Below, in pieces: positions 8,816 through 17,145 of a stretch of 64,000 nt of DNA (position 1 is its first letter; each line of letters opens with the position of its first letter). The DNA is from Actinomadura coerulea (GTDB taxonomy: Bacteria; Actinomycetota; Actinomycetes; Streptosporangiales; Streptosporangiaceae): NCBI RefSeq assembly GCF_014208105.1, contig NZ_JACHMQ010000001.1:4650001-4714000 (forward strand), given 5' to 3'. The translations under genes were made by a program, and so were the position numbers. The notes below the pieces were generated by a model, which did no database searches, was not told the origin of the DNA, and was given only the letters and a program-made list of their open reading frames with translations.

Positions 8816-8897
8816 GTCCCGATGCTCAGGGTGGGGCCTTAGGACGAACCTTGTACATGTCGGGCCAAGAGGGCCCGGCGGGAACAAGGAGAAGCTG

Positions 8898-9008
8898 ATG
8901 TTCAGCCAGGAGTTCATGAAGGTCGTCATCGAGGACCGCGTACGAGTGCTGCGGGCGGAGGGAAAGAACAGCCGGCGCGCCCGTATCGTGAAGGCGCTCA
9001 AGCGGTGA
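8898..9008 (+). CDS. Small basic hypothetical protein (36 aa)
   Basis: A short open frame encoding a 36-residue, strongly basic, helix-prone peptide that starts MFSQEFMKVVIEDRVRVLRA and ends RIVKALKR. An AAGGAG lies seven bases before the ATG, and a bidirectional terminator follows the TGA, so the reading unit is complete. It has no cysteines and no membrane segment. Function is unknown. The good ribosome site, the upstream palindrome and the terminator argue that it is real rather than chance. Confidence 0.5.
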   Translation: MFSQEFMKVVIEDRVRVLRAEGKNSRRARIVKALKR

Positions 9009-9034
9009 GCCCCGCAGCCTGCGTCCCAGCGGCC

Positions 9035-9062
9035 ACGCCCCCGTCGTCTCCGACGGGGGCGT
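9035..9062. terminator. Bidirectional terminator
   Basis: A perfect 12-bp stem ACGCCCCCGTCG / CGACGGGGGCGT (9035-9046, 9051-9062) with a 4-nt loop lies between the small gene (stop 9008) and the convergent GMC oxidoreductase (stop 9066), followed by TTCCTCATTT on the plus strand. Confidence 0.7.
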
Positions 9063-9065
9063 TCC

Positions 9066-10658
9066 TCATTTCGGGGCGCCCGCGGGCGCGAGGGGGGCGC
9101 GGCCCCGGATCAGGTCGGCGGCGCGTTCGGCGATCGCGATGGTCGGGGCGTTGGTGTTGCCCCGCGGAACGGCCGGCATGACCGAGGCGTCCACCACGCG
9201 CAGGCCCTCGACGCCGCGGACGCGCAGTTCGGTGTCGCAGACGGAGTCGTCCGCGCCCATCGCGCAGGTGCTCGTGGGGTGGAACAGCGTCGCGGCCTCG
9301 CGGCGGACGAAGTCGGCGATGGCCTCGTCGGAGTCGACCTGCTCGCCGGGCGCCCACTCGCCGCCGACCAGGGACGCCAGCGGTCCGGTGGAGGCGATCT
9401 CGCGGGCCTGCCGGACGCCGGCGACCAGGATGTCCAGGTCGGCCTTCTCGGCGAGGTAGGCGGGATCGATCAGCGGCTTGGCGTGGGGGCTGGCGGAGCG
9501 GAGCGTCAGCGCGCCGCGGCTCGCGATCGCCACAGCGGTGACCATGACCGACAGCAGGCGCTCGGAGGAGTCGGTGAGGCCCTGGTCGACGAACGGGGTC
9601 GGCAGCACGTGGTACTGCAGGTCGGGGGCGGGCAGGCCCTCCACCGTGCGGGCGAACCCTCCGGCCTCGGCGACGTTCGAGGCGTAGGGGCCGCGCGCCA
9701 GGGCCTGGTAGAGGGCGAAGGATCGGGCGTTCGCCAGTTCCCACAGGGGCTTGGTGCGGGGCGTCGCGAACATGACGTTCACGAACGGGTGGTCCTGGAG
9801 GCGCCGCCCCACCGGGGAGTCGACCAGGACGTCGATGCCGAGCGAGCGCAGGTGGTCGGCGGGGCCGACGCCCGAGAGCATGAGGAGCTGCGGGCTGTTC
9901 ACCGCGCCGCCCGACAGGATCACCTCGGCCTCGGCGCGGGCCGACATCGTCTCACCGCGCGCCTCGTAGTGGACGCCGACGGCGCGGCCGTCCTCGATCA
10001 CCACGCGGGTGGCGAGGGCGTCGGTGACGACCGTCAGGTTCGGGCGGTGTTCGATCGGGTGCAGGTACCCGGCGGCGGTCGACCAGCGGCGCCCGCGCTT
10101 GTGGGTGACCTGGTAGAAGCCGACGCCGTCCTGGTCGGCGCCGTTGAAGTCGTGGTTGGCGGCGAGGCCGTACGACTTGGCCGACTGCACCCACGCGCGG
10201 GTCAGGGGGTGCCGGTAGCGCAGGTCCTCGACGCGGAGCGGGCCGCCGACGCCGTGGTAGGGCAGCTCGCCGCGCTGCTGGTCCTCGGCGCGGACGAAGT
10301 AGGGCAGCAGGTCCTCGTAGCCCCAGCCGTCGCAGCCGTAGGAGTCGCGCCAGGTGTCGTAGTCGTACCGGGCCCCGCGGATGTAGATCATCGCGTTGGT
10401 GGACGAGCTGCCGCCGAGCGTGCGCCCGCGCGGCCAGTACACGCTGCGCCCGGCCGCGTGCTCCTGCGGGACGGTCGCGTAGTCCCAGTCGTACGGGCCC
10501 TTGATCAGCGCGGCCACGGCGGCCGGGATGTGGATCTCGGGGGCGTCGTCGGGCGGGCCCGCCTCCAGCAGCAGGACCTTCACGGAGGGGTCCTCGGTCA
10601 GTCGTGCGGCAAGGACGCAGCCCGCGCTGCCCGCTCCCACGATGATGTAGTCGTACAC
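9066..10658 (-). CDS. GMC family FAD-dependent oxidoreductase
   Basis: A 530-residue flavoprotein of the glucose-methanol-choline family, closest in layout to choline or alkanol dehydrogenases. The N-terminal FAD-binding motif is YIIVGAGSAGCVLAARL, the GMC signature RGRTLGGSSSTNAM follows near residue 80, and a second signature GAVNSPQLLMLSG lies near residue 245. The C-terminal LFHPTSTCAMG and VPRGNTNAPTIAIAERA segments contain the catalytic His/Asn pair region. The ATG at 10658 begins directly at the dinucleotide fold. No betaine or choline pathway partner is adjacent, so the substrate is open. Confidence 0.9.
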   Translation of the reverse strand: MYDYIIVGAGSAGCVLAARLTEDPSVKVLLLEAGPPDDAPEIHIPAAVAALIKGPYDWDYATVPQEHAAGRSVYWPRGRTLGGSSSTNAMIYIRGARYDYDTWRDSYGCDGWGYEDLLPYFVRAEDQQRGELPYHGVGGPLRVEDLRYRHPLTRAWVQSAKSYGLAANHDFNGADQDGVGFYQVTHKRGRRWSTAAGYLHPIEHRPNLTVVTDALATRVVIEDGRAVGVHYEARGETMSARAEAEVILSGGAVNSPQLLMLSGVGPADHLRSLGIDVLVDSPVGRRLQDHPFVNVMFATPRTKPLWELANARSFALYQALARGPYASNVAEAGGFARTVEGLPAPDLQYHVLPTPFVDQGLTDSSERLLSVMVTAVAIASRGALTLRSASPHAKPLIDPAYLAEKADLDILVAGVRQAREIASTGPLASLVGGEWAPGEQVDSDEAIADFVRREAATLFHPTSTCAMGADDSVCDTELRVRGVEGLRVVDASVMPAVPRGNTNAPTIAIAERAADLIRGRAPLAPAGAPK

Positions 10659-10728
10659 GGCGCCCTCCGGGGTCTTTCCGAAACCCTACCGAACGGGCTT
10701 CTGCCAGCGGCAGGGCTAGGCTGCCCCC

Positions 10729-11343
10729 ATGGCGAAGAACAGGGACAATCCCGTTGTGCTCTCCCGGATCTACACCCGTACGGGAGACGACGGCACCACC
10801 GCGCTGGGCGACGCCTCCCGCACGTCCAAGACCGATCCGCGCCTCGCCGCGTACGCCGACGTCGAGGAGGCCAACGCCGCGATCGGCGTGGCGCTCGCGC
10901 TCGGGTCCCTGCCCGAGGCGCCGGCCGCGCTGCTGACGCGCATCCAGAACGACCTGTTCGACGTGGGCGCCGACCTGTGCGCGCCCGTGGTCCCCGACCC
11001 GCAGTACCCGCCGCTGCGCGTCGAGCCGGCCTATGTCGAGCGCCTGGAGGAGGCCTGCGACGAGTACAACGCCGACCTTCCGACGCTGCGTAGCTTCATC
11101 CTCCCCGGCGGGACGCCCGGCGCCGCGCTCCTGCACGTCGCCCGGACGGTGACCCGGCGGGCCGAGCGGTCCGCCTGGGCCGCGATCGAGGCCCACGGCG
11201 ACGCCGGCGCCACGCCCGAGGGCGGCGTGAACCCGCTGACGGCCACGTACCTCAACCGGCTGTCGGACCTGCTGTTCATCCTCTGCCGCGTCGCCAACGC
11301 CGAGCACGGCGACGTCCTGTGGAAGCCCGGCGGCGAGCGCTGA
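10729..11343 (+). CDS. PduO-type cob(I)alamin adenosyltransferase
   Basis: A 204-residue ATP:cob(I)alamin adenosyltransferase of the PduO/EutT-like class, making adenosylcobalamin. Features are the N-terminal RIYTRTGDDGTTALGD (ATP-binding), then DVEEANAAIG, QNDLFDVGADL, the CRVANAE near the C-terminus and RRAERSAWA with the family's arginines. The gene next to the atpC/DUF2550 end of the ATP synthase cluster is conserved in Mycobacterium, supporting orthology. A 22-bp palindrome lies seven bases after the stop. Confidence 0.9.
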   Translation: MAKNRDNPVVLSRIYTRTGDDGTTALGDASRTSKTDPRLAAYADVEEANAAIGVALALGSLPEAPAALLTRIQNDLFDVGADLCAPVVPDPQYPPLRVEPAYVERLEEACDEYNADLPTLRSFILPGGTPGAALLHVARTVTRRAERSAWAAIEAHGDAGATPEGGVNPLTATYLNRLSDLLFILCRVANAEHGDVLWKPGGER

Positions 11344-11349
11344 GCCGCC

Positions 11350-11371
11350 GGGGTGGGGCTAGCCCCACCCC
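11350..11371. terminator. 22-bp perfect palindrome, likely terminator
   Basis: GGGGTGGGGCT followed by its exact complement AGCCCCACCCC directly downstream of the adenosyltransferase gene. Nearly the same motif occurs at 32725-32746, so it may also be a dispersed palindromic element. Confidence 0.55.
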
Positions 11372-11462
11372 CGGTTGACCGGCTTCCCTCCTGGCGGGTG
11401 CCGCCGCGCCTAGAGCAGGCTTGACCTGTACGGGCCGCACGCCGACGACGGGGAGAGACCAC

Positions 11463-12389
11463 GTGAGGACTCTGACAGCCACGGCCGCCGCCGCGCTGGC
11501 CGCGGCGGCGCTGACCGGCTGCGGCAACGTGAGCGTCGGCCGGCACCAGCAGGAGCGCTCCTACTCCGCGCCCGCGGGCACCGCCGGCCTCAAGATCAGG
11601 ACGGACGGGCACCGGGTCGAGGTCACCGCGTCCGACTCCCCCGGCATCAGGATCACCGAGCGGCTGCGCTGGTCCAACGGCAAGAACAAGCCGAAGGCGC
11701 GGCACGTCTCCGAGGGCTCCACGCTGGCCCTGTCGTCCTCGTGCGGCAGGAACGTGATGGGGTTCTCGGCGTGCGGGGTCTCCTACCGCGTCCAGGTACC
11801 GCGTAGCACGCCCGTGCAGGTCGACAGCCGGGACGGGACGATCGAGGTGTCCGGCCTCGCCGGGACGGTGCGGCTGCGCAGCGGCAGCGGCGCCGTCAGG
11901 GCGACGGACCTGCGGGGCGCGACGGTGTCGATCAGCGCCGACGACGGGTCGGTGCGCGCGACGGGCCGCGCCGCCACCGCCGACCTGCGCAGCGGCAGCG
12001 GCGCCGTCACGGCCGCGGGCCTCACCGCCGACCGGCTGAAGGCGCGCGCGTCCGACGGCAACGTCGAGGTGAGCGGGCGCGTCGGCGCCGCCGACCTCGG
12101 CACCGGCAGCGGCTCGATCACCCTGGACGGGCTCGCCGCCGACCGGATCACGGCCCGGACCGACGACGGCGCCATCACGATGCGGCTGGACTCGCCGCCC
12201 GCGAACGTCCGGGCCGTCGCGGGCAGCGGCCCGATCCGGCTGCGCCTGCCGGGCGGGGAGGGCTACGCCGTCGCCATGTCCGCCGGAGGGGGCAAGCGGA
12301 TCGACCCGGCCGTCCGCCAGGACTCGCGGTCCGCGCGGCACATCGACCTGCGCGCCGGCGACGGCGCCATCACGGTCGCGCCAAACTAG
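11463..12389 (+). CDS. DUF4097-type beta-helical lipoprotein
   Basis: A 308-residue exported lipoprotein. The signal peptide is short and alanine-rich and ends in the lipobox LTGC with C20 as the acylated residue. The rest is made of repeated short beta units such as LRSGSGAV, ARASDGNVEVSG and LGTGSGSITLDG, the DUF4097 right-handed beta-helix pattern with alternating SGSG and DDG turns. The GTG at 11463 follows a GGGGAGAG ribosome site. Role unknown; such proteins are thought to be cell-envelope associated. Confidence 0.8.
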   Translation: MRTLTATAAAALAAAALTGCGNVSVGRHQQERSYSAPAGTAGLKIRTDGHRVEVTASDSPGIRITERLRWSNGKNKPKARHVSEGSTLALSSSCGRNVMGFSACGVSYRVQVPRSTPVQVDSRDGTIEVSGLAGTVRLRSGSGAVRATDLRGATVSISADDGSVRATGRAATADLRSGSGAVTAAGLTADRLKARASDGNVEVSGRVGAADLGTGSGSITLDGLAADRITARTDDGAITMRLDSPPANVRAVAGSGPIRLRLPGGEGYAVAMSAGGGKRIDPAVRQDSRSARHIDLRAGDGAITVAPN

Positions 12390-12463
12390 GCAATCACCGG
12401 CATACCGGACTAACGGTCACGCCGAACTTGACTCGGCCCGAGGTCTCCGGACGGTCCCTCATC

Positions 12464-13030
12464 ATGACCGACTCACCCGACGGCCTCGCCGAGGACCTCG
12501 CCGACCTGCGCGCGGTCGTCGAGATCCACGGTCATGGTCTCGCCAGGCACGCGGAGGTCATCAAGGGGCTGCACGACCGGCTCGGCTCGTTCTCCTCGAT
12601 CGACGCCGGGGAACCCGCCGGCCTGCCGGAGGAGGAGGGCACGGTCGTGCCGACCTTCCTCCTGTATCTGGACGGCCCGGAGCACACCCTCGAACTCGAG
12701 ACGATGGCCACGTGGGTCAACGTTCTCCTGGTCCCCGTCTACGTCAACGGGGTGAGCCGGCAGCGGCCGTGGTGCTCGCGCTGGTGGGAGCATCCCGAGG
12801 CACTCGCCCGCCTCCACGCCCTCTGGATGGCCTGGCAAGGGCTCACCGACTCACCGGCGTGCGGGCACACCGGCCCGAGCATCTGGCACCGCGACCATCT
12901 CGACCCCACGCTCGCCCGCCTCCGCGCCCCCGACGGCCCCTTCTCAGGGTGCATGACCGACCCTGAACGGCCCGTCCACGACGCGGGCCCCACCACCCCG
13001 GTCGAAGACTTCGGATTCCCTTCGATGTGA
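12464..13030 (+). CDS. DUF4913 domain-containing protein
   Basis: A 188-residue cytoplasmic protein. The DUF4913 core is in the C-terminal half: RPWCSRWWEHPEALARLHAL, WMAWQGL, and SIWHRDHLDPTLARL followed by PDGPFSGC. The N-terminus is a predicted helix. In other genomes this family sits mainly on conjugative plasmids and integrative elements near transfer genes. Here it is a chromosomal orphan 28 kb from the element at 41-58 kb. The ATG at 12464 lacks a clear ribosome site; a TTG at 12428 is in frame. Confidence 0.72.
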   Translation: MTDSPDGLAEDLADLRAVVEIHGHGLARHAEVIKGLHDRLGSFSSIDAGEPAGLPEEEGTVVPTFLLYLDGPEHTLELETMATWVNVLLVPVYVNGVSRQRPWCSRWWEHPEALARLHALWMAWQGLTDSPACGHTGPSIWHRDHLDPTLARLRAPDGPFSGCMTDPERPVHDAGPTTPVEDFGFPSM

Positions 13031-13053
13031 CACCCGGCCGAACCCGCTCGCCG

Positions 13054-14601
13054 TCAACGCAGCAGGTACGGGCCCTGCCACAGCGGGGCGTAGGACGGGT
13101 CCAGCGCCGCCGGGCCGAAGCGGGCGCCGCCGTTCACCGCGACCGTCGTCCGGGCCAGGTGCTGCAGGACGTGCGCGACGCCGTCGGCGTTGCCGTCGAG
13201 CATCTTGAGGTTGACGTTCTTCAGGCGGTCGCATCTGGCGTGGTAGCACGGGTCGTACGCCTTGCCCGCACGGCCGCCGAACGCCTTGGCCTCGGCCGCG
13301 GTCTTCACGCCCTCGGCGCCGGTGTCCATCCCGCCCGCCGGGATCCCCCGCTCGATGAACGGCCCGTAGTCCGAGCGCCCGTTGAACTGGCTCTCGGTGA
13401 CCGGCAGGCGGCGGCTCCTGAAGTACTGCCGGAACATCCGCTCGATCGCCCCCGACCCGGCGGGCGCCCGCGTCCCCGTGCCGGTGGAGTGGTCGCCGTC
13501 GTAGACACCACGGGTGCCGTTCGGCGAACCGAGCATGTCGAAGTTCAGGTTCAGCGCGATCTTCTCCCGCTCGGAGGCGGGAAGCGACCGCAGGTACTGC
13601 TCCGACCCCTGCAGGCCCTCCTCCTCGGCCCCCCACCAGGCGAAACGCACCCGGTTGCGCAGGCCGTCCCTGCCGAGCCGCCCGATCTTCGCGGCGACGG
13701 CGAGGAGGGCGGCGGCGCCGGTGCCGTTGTCGTTGATCCCCGGGCCCGCCGGGACGCTGTCCAGATGCGCGCCGGCGACGACGACGTTGTCGGCCCGCCC
13801 CTGCCGGGTGTCGGCGATGACGTTGGCCGACGTCCGCTTCCCGTGCACGGTGTCGGTCCTGACCCGCAGCTTCAGGCCGCCCTTCCGCGCGGCCTTCACC
13901 AGCGCGGCGCCCACCGCGCGCGTCGGCCCGACGACCGGGACCGCGGCCGGCCGGGACAGCGTCCCGTTCACCGGCCCCCTCTCCCCCGGCCTGTTGAAGA
14001 TCACCACGGCCGACGCGCCGGCCGCCCGCGCCCTGGCGACCTTGGCCGCGAACGTGCAGGTCCCCCGCTGGACGAGCGCGATCGAGCCCTTCTTGAAGCC
14101 CTTGAAGTCTCCGGCCTCGCAGCCGCTCGTCCCCTCGCCCCTGGACGGGACGTCCACCGCCGCCGCCGGTGCCGTCACATCGCCCGAACCCGAGTAGGCG
14201 AGCGTGAGGAAGTCGGCCTCCCGCTTGTAGGACGCCTTCGACGGCGCCGTCCGCGCGAACGCCGCCTGTGAACGCTCCCGCCAGTACGGATAGGTGAACT
14301 TCTGGACCTTCGGCGAGAACCCGTACTTCTTCAGCCGCCCGGTGACGTACCGCACGGACACGTCGTAGCCGGCCCTTCCCGCCGCGCGGTCGCCGCCGTT
14401 GTAGTCGGCGATCTCCTGGAACGCGGCCAGGTGCGGCCTGATGTCCCCCAACGTGACCAGCGCCGCGAGGTCCGGACGCGCCGGCGCGGCCCCGGCCATC
14501 GGCAGGGCGGCGGGCAGGAACACGGCGGGCAGCGCCACGGCCGTGCCGATCAGGAGCCTGCGGGCGACCGGGTGCCTGCGGCCGGTGAGGAGCATGCGCA
14601 C
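13054..14601 (-). CDS. Secreted M28 family aminopeptidase with PA domain
   Basis: A 515-residue exported zinc peptidase. The arginine-rich N-terminus and the hydrophobic run LLIGTAVALPAVFLPAALP ending near AGAAPA form a signal peptide. A protease-associated (PA) insert with VQRGTCTFAAK lies mid-protein. The M28 zinc site follows: GAHLDSV, the bridging Asp in GINDNGTGAAAL, the WWGAEEEGL catalytic/ligand glutamates, FDMLGS and a late His in CYHARCD. GTG at 14601 sits five bases after GGAG; ATG at 14595 is the alternative. It converges on the DUF4913 gene. Confidence 0.88.
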   Translation of the reverse strand: MRMLLTGRRHPVARRLLIGTAVALPAVFLPAALPMAGAAPARPDLAALVTLGDIRPHLAAFQEIADYNGGDRAAGRAGYDVSVRYVTGRLKKYGFSPKVQKFTYPYWRERSQAAFARTAPSKASYKREADFLTLAYSGSGDVTAPAAAVDVPSRGEGTSGCEAGDFKGFKKGSIALVQRGTCTFAAKVARARAAGASAVVIFNRPGERGPVNGTLSRPAAVPVVGPTRAVGAALVKAARKGGLKLRVRTDTVHGKRTSANVIADTRQGRADNVVVAGAHLDSVPAGPGINDNGTGAAALLAVAAKIGRLGRDGLRNRVRFAWWGAEEEGLQGSEQYLRSLPASEREKIALNLNFDMLGSPNGTRGVYDGDHSTGTGTRAPAGSGAIERMFRQYFRSRRLPVTESQFNGRSDYGPFIERGIPAGGMDTGAEGVKTAAEAKAFGGRAGKAYDPCYHARCDRLKNVNLKMLDGNADGVAHVLQHLARTTVAVNGGARFGPAALDPSYAPLWQGPYLLR

Positions 14602-14755
14602 GTGCACTCCAGCGGACGGAGTAGGGAGCGGACCAGCGCGATCCTCGCCCCGCGCCCCGCCCGCCTCAAGCACCGGCGGCACGGCAAGGCCGTTTCGATA
14701 CCGGGGTCTTACCAGCTCATGCCCGGCCCGCCCTCATCGCGGCCCGCCGGGCCCC

Positions 14756-15220
14756 TCATTCGGGAGAGTGCAGGTCCACCGGGAAGCCGGGCGGGGCCGC
14801 CTCCAGCCACGCCAGGAAACCGGTCAGGGCCGCCGCGCCCATCGCCAGCTCCACCGCCAGGTCGCCGTTCCTGACCTCGATGACGCTCACGTCCGGCAGC
14901 AGGCCCTCCGCCTCGTCCCGGTCCGGGGCACGGCGGTTGGACACGACGAGGCCCCGGCGGTGGATCACCTGCCGGGGCCGTCTGCGGAAGCCGAACACGC
15001 GGTGCCAGTGCAGGACATCGCCCTTGTAGCGGCCGATGCCGAGCCGCCACGCTCCGGGGGCTCCGCCCTCCCCGGGCAGTTCGCGCAGGCTGCACTCCAC
15101 GGTGCCGCCGCCGCGCGTGAACAGCCAGCGGCGCACCGCCATGGAGACGAACAGCAGCGCCGCCGCGAGGACGAGCGCGGCGAGCACCCCGCCGACGTCC
15201 AGTGCCAGGTGCTCGCCCAA
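14756..15220 (-). CDS. DUF2550 family membrane protein
   Basis: A 154-residue protein with one N-terminal transmembrane helix (about residues 8-28) and a cytoplasmic basic/beta domain with RYKGDVLHWHRVFGF and RRPRQVIHRRGL. DUF2550 genes follow atpC in most Actinobacteria (Rv1312 in M. tuberculosis), the same place as here, 22 bp downstream. The function is not established. The last gene of the ATP synthase transcription unit. Confidence 0.82.
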   Translation of the reverse strand: MGEHLALDVGGVLAALVLAAALLFVSMAVRRWLFTRGGGTVECSLRELPGEGGAPGAWRLGIGRYKGDVLHWHRVFGFRRRPRQVIHRRGLVVSNRRAPDRDEAEGLLPDVSVIEVRNGDLAVELAMGAAALTGFLAWLEAAPPGFPVDLHSPE

Positions 15221-15242
15221 GTCCCCCGCCGTCCGCCCGAAC

Positions 15243-15629
15243 CTAGGCCTCGACGCCCGCCGCGCGCAGCCGCGCCCGGGCGCGCCGCTCCGGCGTCGCG
15301 TCCTCGCCCTCGGCGGTCAGGGCCTCGTCCAGCGCCCGCTTGGCCTCGTCGACGTCGATCTCCTCGGCCCGCTCGACCTGCTCGGCCAGCACCGACACCT
15401 CGTTGGCGGCGACGGAGAAGAACCCGCTGCCGACCGCCGCCAGGACCGGCGCACCGCCGTCCGCGGGCTCGATCTTCACCACGCTGCCGTCGAGGAGGAC
15501 GCCCAGCACCGGGGCGTGCCCCGGCAGGATGCCGAGCGAGCCCTCGATGGTCTGCGCGACCACCATCTTGGCCTCGCCGGACCAGACCTCGCGCTCCGGC
15601 GAGACCAGCCCGACCTTCAGGGTTGCCAC
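15243..15629 (-). CDS. atpC: F1Fo ATP synthase subunit epsilon
   Basis: A 128-residue epsilon subunit of the F1 central stalk. The N-terminal beta barrel includes VSPEREVWSGEA and the diagnostic EGSLGILPGHAPVL, followed by a C-terminal two-helix part with a longer arginine-rich tail. The GTG at 15629 follows GGAGGGAAAGAC. It is separated from atpD by 78 bp carrying a strong hairpin. Confidence 0.95.
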   Translation of the reverse strand: MATLKVGLVSPEREVWSGEAKMVVAQTIEGSLGILPGHAPVLGVLLDGSVVKIEPADGGAPVLAAVGSGFFSVAANEVSVLAEQVERAEEIDVDEAKRALDEALTAEGEDATPERRARARLRAAGVEA

Positions 15630-15659
15630 GTCTTTCCCTCCGACTACTGGAGCGGATCC

Positions 15660-15699
15660 GGCGGGCCGGCCCGGGCGCGGGGCCCGGGCGCGGCCCGCC
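15660..15699 (-). other. Intercistronic hairpin between atpD and atpC
   Basis: Outer arms GGCGGGCC / GGCCCGCC (15660-15667, 15692-15699) enclose two GCCCGGGC blocks (15669-15676, 15682-15689). It may set the atpD:atpC ratio by partial termination or protect mRNA ends; this is inference from position. Confidence 0.5.
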
Positions 15700-15707
15700 A
15701 GAGCGGA

Positions 15708-17138
15708 CTACTTCTCCAGCTCCTTGGCCTTCTTCTCGACATCCTCGATGCCGCCGCACATGAAGAACGCCTGCTCGGGGAGATGGTCGTACTTGCCCTC
15801 CGCGAGCGCCTTGAACGAGGAGATCGTCTCGTCCTTCGGCACCGTCTCACCGGGCTGGCCGGTGAACTGCTCGGCCACGTACATCGGGTGCGACAGGAAG
15901 CGCTCGATGCGCCGCGCCCGCTGGACGGTGACCTTGTCCTCCTCGGAGAGCTCGTCGATGCCGAGGATCGCGATGATGTCCTGCAGCTCCTTGTACTTCT
16001 GCAGGATCCGGATCACTTCCTGGGCGACCTCGTAGTGCTCGTTCCCCAGGATCTGCGGGTCCATGATCCGCGAGGTGGAGTCGAGCGGGTCCACCGCCGG
16101 GAAGATCCCCTTCTCGGAGATGCTCCGCGACAGCGTCGTGGTGGCGTCCAGGTGCGCGAACGTGGTGTGCGGCGCCGGGTCGGTGATGTCGTCGGCGGGA
16201 ACGTAGATCGCCTGCATCGAGGTGATCGAGTTACCGCGCGTCGAGGTGATCCGCTCCTGGAGCACGCCCATCTCGTCGGCCAGCGTCGGCTGGTACCCCA
16301 CCGCGGACGGCATGCGCCCGAGCAGCGTGGACACCTCCGAACCGGCCTGCGTGAACCGGAAGATGTTGTCGATGAACAGCAGCACGTCCTGGTTCTGCAC
16401 GTCGCGGAAGTACTCCGCCATCGTCAGCGCGGACAGCGCCACCCGCAGCCGGGTGCCCGGCGGCTCGTCCATCTGGCCGAACACCATCGCGGTGTCCTTG
16501 AGGACGTCCGCCTCGTCCATCTCCACCCAGAGGTCGTTGCCCTCACGGGTGCGCTCGCCCACTCCGGCGAACACCGAGGTGCCGCCGAAGTTGCGGGCGA
16601 CGCGGCGGATCATCTCCTGGATGAGGACGGTCTTGCCCACACCCGCGCCGCCGAACAGACCGATCTTGCCGCCCTTGACGTACGGGCACAGCAGGTCGAT
16701 GACCTTGATGCCGGTCTCCAGCATCTCGGTCCTGGACTCCAGCTGGTCGAACGGCGGAGCGCCGCGGTGGATGCCCCAGCGCTCGTTGATCTCCAGCGAG
16801 GCGGTCGGGACGTCCAGCGCCTCGCCGAGGGCGTTCCACACGTGGCCCTTGGTGATGTCGCCGACCGGCACCGCGATCGACCGGCCCGAGTCCGTCACCG
16901 GAGCGCCGCGGACGAGGCCGTCCGTCGGCTGCATCGAGATCGCCCTGACCATGTTGTCGCCGAGGTGCTGGGCGACCTCGAACGTCAGGGTCTTCGCCTC
17001 GCCGCCCAGGGTGACCTGCGCGTTGAGGGCGTTGTAGATGTCCGGGATGGCGTCGGCGGGGAACTCCACGTCGACGACCGGCCCGATGACACGGGCGACG
17101 CGCCCGGTCGCGGTCGCCGTCTCTACCTGAGCAGTCAT
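15708..17138 (-). CDS. atpD: F1Fo ATP synthase subunit beta
   Basis: A 476-residue catalytic beta subunit. Walker A is GGAGVGKTVLIQE near residue 165, followed by GERTREGNDLW, the Walker B region VLLFIDNIFRFTQAGSE (D and the arginine-finger-facing face), and the C-terminal DELSEED catch-loop motif. ATG at 17138 is chosen: upstream in-frame codons would overlap atpG. Eight bases separate it from the atpG stop, indicating a single mRNA. Confidence 0.97.
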   Translation of the reverse strand: MTAQVETATATGRVARVIGPVVDVEFPADAIPDIYNALNAQVTLGGEAKTLTFEVAQHLGDNMVRAISMQPTDGLVRGAPVTDSGRSIAVPVGDITKGHVWNALGEALDVPTASLEINERWGIHRGAPPFDQLESRTEMLETGIKVIDLLCPYVKGGKIGLFGGAGVGKTVLIQEMIRRVARNFGGTSVFAGVGERTREGNDLWVEMDEADVLKDTAMVFGQMDEPPGTRLRVALSALTMAEYFRDVQNQDVLLFIDNIFRFTQAGSEVSTLLGRMPSAVGYQPTLADEMGVLQERITSTRGNSITSMQAIYVPADDITDPAPHTTFAHLDATTTLSRSISEKGIFPAVDPLDSTSRIMDPQILGNEHYEVAQEVIRILQKYKELQDIIAILGIDELSEEDKVTVQRARRIERFLSHPMYVAEQFTGQPGETVPKDETISSFKALAEGKYDHLPEQAFFMCGGIEDVEKKAKELEK

Positions 17139-17145
17139 ACCCTTC

